A DNA stretch of 26,846 nt, taken from assembly GCA_964528575.1 (NCBI GenBank), contig CAZGTQ010000232.1, forward strand, positions 1 to 26,846. The letters are read 5' to 3'. The notes beneath the pieces were generated by a model. It worked only from the letters and a program-made list of their open reading frames with translations. It searched no databases and was not told the DNA's origin. Source of the stretch: CAZGTQ01 sp964528575 (GTDB taxonomy: Bacteria > Planctomycetota > UBA1135 > GCA-002686595). Shown here piece by piece: positions 9,053 to 15,408 of this stretch. The first letter of the stretch is position 1. Each line of letters opens with the position of its first letter. The position numbers and the translations under genes were made by a program.

Positions 9053-10111
9053 TTAGCCGTTGGAGGCCCCTGAATCCCGGCCGATCTCGGCGGCGGCGTC
9101 GCCGTGCTCCGGCACGTCCTCAGCCTCCGCGCCCGGCATCTCGAGCGGCGTCTTGCGATAGCGGTCGTGGAGCCAGAAGTACTGCTCCGGCCGCTCGCGG
9201 ACGAGCGCCTCGATCTCGGCGTTGACGCGCGCGACGACCTCCTCGATCTCGGCTCCGGCGAGCTCGTCGGGCCACAGGACCGTGCGCAGCACGAACCGGT
9301 AGCGGAAGCGCTCGGGCGGCAGTACGAAGCACGCTGCGACGAGGATGGGGATCCGCAGCCGCTTGATCAGCACCGCGGCGGCGCGGTCGCAGCGCGCGGG
9401 GCGGCCGAAGAAGGGCGCGAGCACCGGCTTCTCGCGCGCGCGCTGGTCGAGCAGGAGCCCGATCGCGCCGCCCGCCTGCACGATGCGGCGCGCGTCGCTC
9501 ATCCCGCCGCGCCGCGGCAGGAGGCGCACGCCCCGCCGCTCACGGGAGCGCTGCACCGCCTGCGACAGGGGCCGGTTGCGCGGCGGCCGCGAGAAGGCGT
9601 AGAACGGGTCGAAGCCGATCCGCGGCATGAGCGCGGAGCCCGCCTCCCAGTCGCCGATGTGGCCGCCGACGAGGAGCGCGCCGCGCCCCGCCGCGCGCAC
9701 GCGCTCGACCTCCGGCGACAGCTCGAGCTCGTAGTGGTCGAGCATGCGCTCCGTCGGCACGTGGCGCATGAACGCCTCGCTGTCGACCGTGATGCGCAGG
9801 AAGTGGCGCCACGCCGTCAGCACGCGCTCCTCGAGCTCGCCGGCGGGCAGCGGCCCGAAGGCCTGCTCGAGGAAGCGCCGCGCCGCGTCCGAGTGGCGCC
9901 GGTCGAGGCGCCGCGCCGCGCGCGCGCCGGCGCCGACGAGCGCGTCGAGGAGCGGGCGCGGCAGGTAGCCGAGCCCCTTCAGCGTGCCGAGCGCGAGCAG
10001 CGCCTCGAGCGTCGCGAGCGCGCCGCCGCGGTCGCCCCACACCGGCCGCCACGGAGCGGGCCAGTCCTGGCGCAGCCCGGCGGGCAGCGGCGCGGGTCCG
10101 GGCTCAGCCAT
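9053..10111 (-). CDS. LpxL/HtrB-type lipid A late acyltransferase
   Basis: A 352-aa member of the lysophospholipid/lipid A acyltransferase family that adds a secondary acyl chain to lipid A at the inner membrane. The catalytic HX4E motif is present as HIGDWE (His151, Glu156) after LLVGG, and the family C-terminal motif appears as EQYFWLHDRYRKTP. Other block matches are FSRPPRNRPL and AIGLLLDQR (usually GGxxGxLxDQ). ATG at 10111 gives an 8-base overlap with lpxK. The last roughly 25 residues are an acidic tail beyond the normal end. Whether it acts before or after Kdo addition (LpxL versus LpxM, or another acceptor) cannot be decided. Confidence 0.9.
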   Translation of the reverse strand: MAEPGPAPLPAGLRQDWPAPWRPVWGDRGGALATLEALLALGTLKGLGYLPRPLLDALVGAGARAARRLDRRHSDAARRFLEQAFGPLPAGELEERVLTAWRHFLRITVDSEAFMRHVPTERMLDHYELELSPEVERVRAAGRGALLVGGHIGDWEAGSALMPRIGFDPFYAFSRPPRNRPLSQAVQRSRERRGVRLLPRRGGMSDARRIVQAGGAIGLLLDQRAREKPVLAPFFGRPARCDRAAAVLIKRLRIPILVAACFVLPPERFRYRFVLRTVLWPDELAGAEIEEVVARVNAEIEALVRERPEQYFWLHDRYRKTPLEMPGAEAEDVPEHGDAAAEIGRDSGASNG

Positions 10112-11177
10112 GCAGCCCCTCGTGCAAGCTGCGCACGAGCCGGCGCCGCTCGCTCGGCGGCAACGCCTCGAGCAGGGCGTCGAGCACCGGCTCGCCCGAC
10201 AGCACGTCGATCTCGACCTCGAGCGCGAGCGCGTCCGGCCGCAGCGCCTCGAGCTTGACCGCGTCCTTCGCCGTCGTGACGAGCAGCCGCCCGTCCACGC
10301 CGAGGCCGTCGAGGTCGCCCGGCGCATACGCGTGGTGGTCGCCGAACGCGCGGTGCTCGCCGACCCGGGCGCCCAGGGCGTGCACGGTGCGCTCGAACGC
10401 CTGCGGGTTGCCGACGCCGCTCGCGAGATCGACGGCGCGGCCGCTCAGCTCCGCGAGCGCTCGCTCGCGCCCCGCCGCGTCGCGCAGGCACCGCGCGCGG
10501 TGGGCGGCGCGCACGAGCGGCACGCCCGGGGCGAGCGGGCCGAGCTGCGCCTCCAGCGCGTCGAGCGCCGCGGGATCGAGCTGGTCCGCGCGCGTCAGCA
10601 CGATCGCGTCGGCGCGCGCGAGCGCCGCGGGCGACTCGCGCAAGAGGCCGCGCGGCAGATGCGCGCGCACGGGCTCGCCCCCGCCGCGGGGCGCGGGCAG
10701 ACCCCACGGCCGCGTCGCGTCGACGAGCACGAGATCGACGTCGCGCGCGAGCCGCCGGTGCTGGAAGCCGTCGTCCATCACGACGACGTCGACGCCCTGA
10801 TCGACGAGCGCGCGGGCCGCCGCCGCGCGGTCGGCGGCCTGCACGTGCGGCACGTCCGGCAGCGCGCGCGCGAGCAGCCGCGCCTCGTCGCCGCGCTCGC
10901 CGGCGCCGGCCTTGTAGCCGCGCGACACGAGCCCCGGCCGCCGCCCGCGCGCCTCGAACCAGCGCGCGACCCACGCGACCATCGGCGTCTTGCCCGTGCC
11001 GCCCGCCGTCAGGTTGCCCACGCACACGACCGGCGCATCGACCCGGTCCGCCGGCAGCCAGCCGCGGTCGTAGAGCCGCGCGCGTAGGCTCGCGGCCGCG
11101 CCGAACAGCGCCGCGGGCACGCGCAGGAGCTCGACGAGCCCGCCGCGCTGCGCGAGCCGCTCGTCGGCGCGGGTCAC
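10104..11177 (-). CDS. lpxK: Tetraacyldisaccharide 4'-kinase
   Basis: A 357-aa inner-membrane-associated kinase that phosphorylates the 4' position of the lipid A disaccharide. VCVGNLTAGGTGKTP (residues 51-65, Lys63) is the LpxK-specific P-loop, VSRGYK (84-89) follows, and VVMDDGFQHRRL (132-143) holds the paired acidic residues typical of the family. The C-terminal DHHAYAPGD and LVTTAKDAVKL are also standard. The GTG start at 11177 overlaps the sulfatase-fold gene stop (GTGA), and the 3' end overlaps the acyltransferase gene by 8 bases, giving a tightly coupled operon. Length is slightly above the usual 325-340 residues. Confidence 0.96.
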   Translation of the reverse strand: MTRADERLAQRGGLVELLRVPAALFGAAASLRARLYDRGWLPADRVDAPVVCVGNLTAGGTGKTPMVAWVARWFEARGRRPGLVSRGYKAGAGERGDEARLLARALPDVPHVQAADRAAAARALVDQGVDVVVMDDGFQHRRLARDVDLVLVDATRPWGLPAPRGGGEPVRAHLPRGLLRESPAALARADAIVLTRADQLDPAALDALEAQLGPLAPGVPLVRAAHRARCLRDAAGRERALAELSGRAVDLASGVGNPQAFERTVHALGARVGEHRAFGDHHAYAPGDLDGLGVDGRLLVTTAKDAVKLEALRPDALALEVEIDVLSGEPVLDALLEALPPSERRRLVRSLHEGLHG

Positions 11178-12499
11178 CGCTCGGCCTCCGGCGCGAGCGC
11201 TGCGCCGCCGTCGGCGCCGCCGAGCGCCTCGGGGACGAGCCCGCGGCGCAGCCGCAGCGCAGGACCGTCCAGCGGGCGTTGCTCGTGCGGATCGTCGTCG
11301 AGCGCGTAGAGCGCGCCGCGCGGCCCGCCGTCCGCGAGGTGGTCGACGAGCCACTTGCGCCGCGTCGCGCCGTCGACGACGCCCCACTGGAGCGTGCGCT
11401 TCGCGTTGCCGCCCGGGAGCGGCGGCTCGAAGTCGGAGTGCAGGTAGAGATAGCGCCGCGGGGCCGCGCCGCCGCGCAGCGCGTCCGCCCACGTCGGCCC
11501 CTCGTGCGGGACGCCCGCGAGCGCGCACAGCGTCGCGCCGAGATCGACGAGGCTCACCGGCGCGTCGCTCACGGCCGGATCGAGGCCCGGCGCGCGCACG
11601 AGCAGCGGCACGCGCACGAGCTCGTCGAACAGCGTCGTCGTGTGCCCGAGCCAGCCGCGCTCGAGCAGCTCCTCGCCGTGGTCGGCGGTGAAGACGACGA
11701 TCGCGTCCTCGAAGAGGCCACGCTCGCGCAGCCCGCGCACGAGCGCGCCGACCGCGGCGTCGGCGGCCGCGACCTCGCCCTGGTAGCGCGCGCGCAGGAA
11801 CGCGGCGTCGTCGGGGCCGAGCTCGTCCAGGCGCTCGCGCAGCGCGGGCAGCTCCTCGTCGCCGCGCACGCGCGGCGCGCTCTGCGGCGCGAAACGGTGC
11901 TCGGCGTGCGCCTCGTAGCGGTAGTGCGGCTCGAACAGGAGCGCGAACAGGAACAGGCCAGCGCCGGGCTCGCGCGCGAGCTCGTCGGCGAGCGCGAGCA
12001 GGCGCGCGACCGCCGCGGCGCCCGTCGAGCCCTCGTGGCCGGTCGCGAGCGATTCGTCCCAGCGCTCGAAACCGCGGTCGAAGCCGTACTGCGCGCGCGT
12101 GATGAAGTTCGTCGTGACGCCCGCCGTGCGCCAGCCGGCACGGCGAAAGCGCGCGGGCAGCGTGTCGAGCGCCGGGTCGAGCGGCTGCACGACGCGCAGC
12201 GCGCCGTGCTCCCACGGCCAGCGTCCGGTGAGCTGGCTCACGAGGCTCGGCACGGTCCACGGCGCGGTCGCGTACGCGCGCTCGAAGCGCACCGACTGCG
12301 CGGCGAGCGCGTCGATCGCGGGCGAGGGCCCGTCGCCGTCGGCGTCGCGCGCCGTGTTGCCGTAGCAGCCGAGCGCGTCCGCGCGGAGCGTGTCGACCTC
12401 GATCCAGACGACGACGTTCGGAACGTCCGCAGCCTCCGCGCACCCGACGAGGAGCAGCGCGAGCGCCGCGGCCGCCGCGCGGGTAGCGGCGCTCTTCAC
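11174..12499 (-). CDS. Sulfatase-fold lipoprotein with Thr at the nucleophile position
   Basis: A 441-aa alkaline-phosphatase/sulfatase superfamily protein, exported as a lipoprotein (hydrophobic stretch 8-18, lipobox LVGC with Cys20). Metal-site motifs are VDTLRADALGCYG (Asp36, Asp41) and FTADHGEELL (Asp274, His275) with His287. Where true sulfatases have Cys-x-Pro-Ser-Arg, matured to formylglycine, this protein has TVPSL with Thr82. Thr is the nucleophile in phosphoethanolamine and phosphoglycerol transferases of the same superfamily. A phospho-transferase or phosphatase acting on lipid A or core is therefore more likely than a sulfatase, which is an inference. The GTG start at 12499 is 37 bases after the omega gene; its stop overlaps lpxK. 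Confidence 0.87.
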   Translation of the reverse strand: MKSAATRAAAAALALLLVGCAEAADVPNVVVWIEVDTLRADALGCYGNTARDADGDGPSPAIDALAAQSVRFERAYATAPWTVPSLVSQLTGRWPWEHGALRVVQPLDPALDTLPARFRRAGWRTAGVTTNFITRAQYGFDRGFERWDESLATGHEGSTGAAAVARLLALADELAREPGAGLFLFALLFEPHYRYEAHAEHRFAPQSAPRVRGDEELPALRERLDELGPDDAAFLRARYQGEVAAADAAVGALVRGLRERGLFEDAIVVFTADHGEELLERGWLGHTTTLFDELVRVPLLVRAPGLDPAVSDAPVSLVDLGATLCALAGVPHEGPTWADALRGGAAPRRYLYLHSDFEPPLPGGNAKRTLQWGVVDGATRRKWLVDHLADGGPRGALYALDDDPHEQRPLDGPALRLRRGLVPEALGGADGGAALAPEAER

Positions 12500-12536
12500 C
12501 GCACGGGCAGGGAAAGGACCGGCACGGAGGAGTCGC

Positions 12537-12746
12537 TCAGAGGAGCGGCTTCTCCTCCTCGGGGATCAGCTCGATCAGGCCGCGCTCCATCTCGAGGAAC
12601 GCGATCTTGATCGGGTTCGCCTCGCGCGTCTCGATCAGCGGCGCCGCGCCGCGGACGAGCTCGCGGACCCGTTTCTGGAGGAGCGCGGTCTTGTGGAACG
12701 AACCGGCGACGGACTTCTGCAGACGCTGCGGGAGAGTCAGGTCCAT
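12537..12746 (-). CDS. rpoZ: Probable RNA polymerase omega subunit
   Basis: A 69-aa protein. KTALLQKRVRELVRGAAP (19-36) followed by PLIET and NPIKIAFLEMERGLIEL matches the omega fold: a helix with a KR pair, a short loop, then the helix ending in a GxI-type motif. It most resembles the divergent omega of planctomycetes as I remember it. Omega stabilises assembly of the beta' subunit. ATG at 12746 begins the conserved part; the frame stays open to an ATG at 12842 but that extension looks non-coding. The usual gmk neighbour is absent here. Because the protein is short and diverged, a small protein of other function cannot be excluded. Confidence 0.62.
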   Translation of the reverse strand: MDLTLPQRLQKSVAGSFHKTALLQKRVRELVRGAAPLIETREANPIKIAFLEMERGLIELIPEEEKPLL

Positions 12747-12870
12747 GTTGAGGATCGCCCGAGGTCCCCCGGAAGGAGCTCCGCAGAGGGGGGCCCGCTC
12801 GGCCGAGCCGCACAGAATGGCCGATGCCGGCCCTCCGTTCAAGCCCTTGGCACCGCGCTGGCTACGCCGA

Positions 12871-12932
12871 ACGGGCCCCCACGGGCCCCCACTGGCCCGA
12901 AATTGGCCCGGACTGGCCCCGGACTGCCCCGG
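12871..12932. repeat. Six imperfect 10-11-bp GGCCC-type repeats
   Basis: Six consecutive units of the type ACTGGCCCCGG (ACGGGCCCCC twice, ACTGGCCCGA, AATTGGCCCGG, ACTGGCCCCGG, ACTGCCCCGG) occupy the spacer just after the HAD/kinase fusion stop (12934) and upstream of the omega gene. Each contains a GGCC/GGGCCC palindrome core, so the RNA could form several alternative short hairpins. Confidence 0.7.
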
Positions 12933-12933
12933 A

Positions 12934-14229
12934 CTAGCCGCTCTGCCCCAGCGGATTGCCCGCCGGGAGCACGAGATCCGCCCGCCGCGGGTCGTAGCGC
13001 CGGGCGAACGCCAGGGCGCCCGGCAGCGCCCGCCGCGCCTCCGCCAGGGCCCGCGGCCCGCCCTCGCGTCCCTCGCGGGCCGCCAGGCGCCGCAGGCTCG
13101 TCTGCTCGTCGAGCTCGAGGCTGACGACGCGGTCGAGCGGCGCGCGCAGCCGCGGGTCGAGCAGGAAGGCTCCCTCGAGCACGAGGAGCGCGTCGCCTGG
13201 CACGTCGAGGGCTGCGCCCCCCGCGCCGGCCGCGAGCGCGACGTCGTCGCCGCGCGCGTGCGGCTCGAGCAGCTCCGCGCGCACCGCCGCGAGGTCGAAC
13301 GCGTCGAGCGGGTCGCCGTCGACGACCGGCGGCTTCGTGCGCCAGCGCTCGAGCGACGCGACGCGCGCGGCGGTGCCGTGCGCCTCGAGCAGGCGCGCCG
13401 CGTCGCGCGCGAACAGGCCCTTGCCCGCCGCGACCGACCCGGTGACGCCGATCGAGCGCACGCGCCCGGCCGCGCGGCCGTCCGGCCACGCGTCGATGCG
13501 CTCGAGCGCGCCGCGCACCCACGCGGTGCGGCCGAGGAGCACGCCCTCGAGCTCGGCCAGCGCCTCGATCGTCGCGTCGGCCGCGACGTCCTCGTCGAAG
13601 CCGACCGTCCCGCTCGCGAAGTGCACGTGCGGGATCCCGTTCGCCCACGCCGCGTCGCGGTCGCCCGGCCGATCGCCGACCATCACCGCGCTCCGCGTCC
13701 CGAACGTCTGCAACAGGTCGAGCACCATGTCGCTCTTGTCGCCGACGCCGGCCGAGTCGAGGCAGCGCGCCTCGGCGATCCAGCCCTCGAGCCCGAGCTC
13801 GACGAGCATGTGCCGCAGGTATCCGCCGCTGCAGTTGCTCGCGAGGCCGACGCGCGCGCCGTGGCGGCACAGGGCCTCGAGCGCGTCGGCGGCGCCCGGC
13901 AGCAGCGTCGCGCCGCCCGCCTCGAGCAGGCGTTGCTCCTCCTCGACGCAGGCGCTCTGCACGCGCGCGATCAGGTCGGACGCCAGGTCGGGGAAGAGCC
14001 GGCGAAAGCCGTCGTCGAGCGGATAGCCGCACAGCGACATCCACTCGCGCGCGCTCGGCATCGCGCGGTCGAGCCCGAGCTCGGCGAAGGCGCGATGAGC
14101 CCCGGCTCGCGCGGCGGGGAGCCAGAAGCGGTCGGTCGCGACGAGCGTCCCGTCGAGGTCGAACAGGACCGCGTCGAAGAGCAGCGGACCGTCCGGGAGC
14201 GCGCGCGTCGGGTGGGGCGACGGTGCCAC
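12934..14229 (-). CDS. Fusion of HAD phosphatase and uridine-kinase-like P-loop domain
   Basis: A 431-aa two-domain protein. Residues about 16-225 form a HAD hydrolase: FDLDGTL (Asp24 nucleophile, Asp26), LASNCSGG (motif II), GDKSDM (motif III Lys) and VMVGDRPGDRDAA (motif IV), with a helical cap of the beta-phosphoglucomutase type. Residues about 262-431 resemble uridine kinase-like P-loop enzymes: GVTGSVAAGKG (Lys270), AFDLAAVRAELL, LVLEGAFLL and ARRYDPRRADLVL. The P-loop has Gly where Ser/Thr normally follows Lys, which may weaken Mg-nucleotide binding. The GTG start at 14229 begins just before the HAD domain. Combined hydrolase and kinase domains suggest a salvage or phospho-sugar role; the substrate is unknown. 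Confidence 0.82.
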   Translation of the reverse strand: MAPSPHPTRALPDGPLLFDAVLFDLDGTLVATDRFWLPAARAGAHRAFAELGLDRAMPSAREWMSLCGYPLDDGFRRLFPDLASDLIARVQSACVEEEQRLLEAGGATLLPGAADALEALCRHGARVGLASNCSGGYLRHMLVELGLEGWIAEARCLDSAGVGDKSDMVLDLLQTFGTRSAVMVGDRPGDRDAAWANGIPHVHFASGTVGFDEDVAADATIEALAELEGVLLGRTAWVRGALERIDAWPDGRAAGRVRSIGVTGSVAAGKGLFARDAARLLEAHGTAARVASLERWRTKPPVVDGDPLDAFDLAAVRAELLEPHARGDDVALAAGAGGAALDVPGDALLVLEGAFLLDPRLRAPLDRVVSLELDEQTSLRRLAAREGREGGPRALAEARRALPGALAFARRYDPRRADLVLPAGNPLGQSG

Positions 14230-14324
14230 GCGCGTACGGTACGGGAGGCCGCCGTCGAAAGCGAACCGGGCCGCGGCGCGGAGCCGTCGCGGGCCTGCGT
14301 CGTGGCGGGCCTGCGTCGTGGATC

Positions 14325-14744
14325 TCAGTTGTGCATCGGCTCGCGCACGCTCGTGCGGCCCGAGAGGATCGACGCGAGCTGCTCGTACGAGACCGGCCAG
14401 CGGAGCGCGACGTCTGCGCCCGCCTCGCGCGCGCGCCGCTCCCAGCCGTCGCCGGGCCCGCTGCGCGTGACGAGCGCCGCGGCGCGCGGGAACCGCACCC
14501 GCAACGCGCGCAGCTCCGCAGCGGTCGTGTCCTCGAAGCCGCAGATCCAGATCGAGTCGACGGCGCCCGGATCGACGCCCGGCTCTTCGAGCCGGAAGTC
14601 GATCGACACGACCTCGAAGGCGAGGTGCTCGAGCAGCACCCGGCCGAGGCCACGCTCGCGGTGGGCGATCACGACCAGACATCGCGGCCGCCCCGACGCG
14701 CGGGCGAGCTCGTGCCGCATCCGGACGAGTGCGTCCGTACTCAT
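14325..14744 (-). CDS. Degenerate response-regulator receiver-like protein
   Basis: A 139-aa single-domain protein whose pattern follows a receiver fold: CLVVIAHRERGLGRVLLEHLAFEVV (first strand and helix), DSIWICGFED (third strand), AALVTRSG (fourth strand, Thr) and AGADVALRWPVSYEQLASIL (fifth strand and last helix). The phosphorylation residues are missing: the acidic pair is His28-Arg29, the Asp acceptor position is Cys68, and the Lys before Pro is Trp. It would be a phosphorylation-independent pseudo-receiver if the assignment is right. ATG at 14744 is preceded by a strong Shine-Dalgarno (GGAAGGGGGA), which supports expression. No output domain is present. Confidence 0.68.
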   Translation of the reverse strand: MSTDALVRMRHELARASGRPRCLVVIAHRERGLGRVLLEHLAFEVVSIDFRLEEPGVDPGAVDSIWICGFEDTTAAELRALRVRFPRAAALVTRSGPGDGWERRAREAGADVALRWPVSYEQLASILSGRTSVREPMHN

Positions 14745-15408
14745 CCACGTCCCCCTTCCACTTCCGCCGGGAATCCACTCTCCCGAGCCGCCGGGAAGCC
14801 GCGCGGCGCCGCCGGACGCGCCGCCGACCCCGACCGGGTCGACCGGGCCGGATCGAGTCGCCGTGATGACGCGGCTCGCGCGTCCAGCTCACGACCGCCT
14901 CGGTCCGTTCGACGATGTTCGAGAGGACCCGACGATCTCGGGTTCCCCCCTTTCCCTTGCACGTTCTCTGGCGCGGTGTCTGGCGTGGTGTCTGGCGCGG
15001 TGTCGAGCGTGGTGTCTGGCGTGGTTCGATTTCTAACAATCGGCGCGCACGCCGGAAACGTGTTTTCTCCCGACCGATCGGGCCCCTCGCGCTGCGGCGG
15101 ACGAGCAGATGCTGCACGACCAGCCGCGGATCACACTGTCGCTGCGCATGCGCCGTGCCGTCATTTCGGGCTCGCGCACGAACTCCCTATCCTGGAACGA
15201 CGCGCAGCGAGCGTGCTCGAGCCGCGCGCACCGACCTCTCGCGATTTCTCGATGTCCCCTCCGCCGCCCGCTCGCCGACGCGCGCGCGCCGCCTCGCGCT
15301 GGCCGCGAAGGCGGCCGATGCACGCGCTGTACAACCGCGCATCACGCGGCGAGCGCTTTCTACATTCCGACGGCACGCACCACGCGCCGCCGCCGTCGCA
15401 GTAGCCCG
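14745..15408. other. Divergent intergenic region without a credible gene
   Basis: This 664-base spacer separates the minus-strand receiver-like gene from the plus-strand ABC genes. Frames crossing it give Arg/Pro/Ser-rich, non-conserved translations and I support no gene here. It holds a 12-bp tandem repeat (14964-15023), a less GC-rich stretch around 15023-15070 with a CCGATCGG palindrome near 15075, and weak -10-like hexamers on the plus strand (TATCCT near 15187, TACATT at 15361-15366) without good -35 partners. Promoters for both directions presumably lie here. Confidence 0.6.
14964..15023. repeat. Five-copy 12-bp tandem repeat
   Basis: Five head-to-tail copies of a 12-bp unit, consensus GTGTCTGGCGYG: TTCTCTGGCGCG (14964), GTGTCTGGCGTG (14976), GTGTCTGGCGCG (14988), GTGTCGAGCGTG (15000) and GTGTCTGGCGTG (15012). 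Period and phase are exact; differences are mostly a C/T alternation at position 11. It lies in the divergent promoter region, so direct binding sites or slippage-prone sequence are both possible. Confidence 0.85.

Noticed and set aside
11174..12499. Ordinary formylglycine sulfatase
   Set aside because: The Cys/Ser needed for formylglycine is Thr82 and the following signature Arg is Leu.
12747..12842. N-terminal extension of the omega-like protein to ATG 12842
   Set aside because: The extra 32 residues look like translated spacer and family similarity begins only near the ATG at 12746.
14964..15023. The 12-bp repeats as a CRISPR array
   Set aside because: Units are contiguous with no spacers and are far too short.
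15109..15408. N-terminal extension of the first ABC subunit to an ATG at 15109
   Set aside because: The extra 100 residues are Arg/Pro-rich with no similarity to ABC transporter N-termini; length from TTG 15409 matches normal half-transporters.
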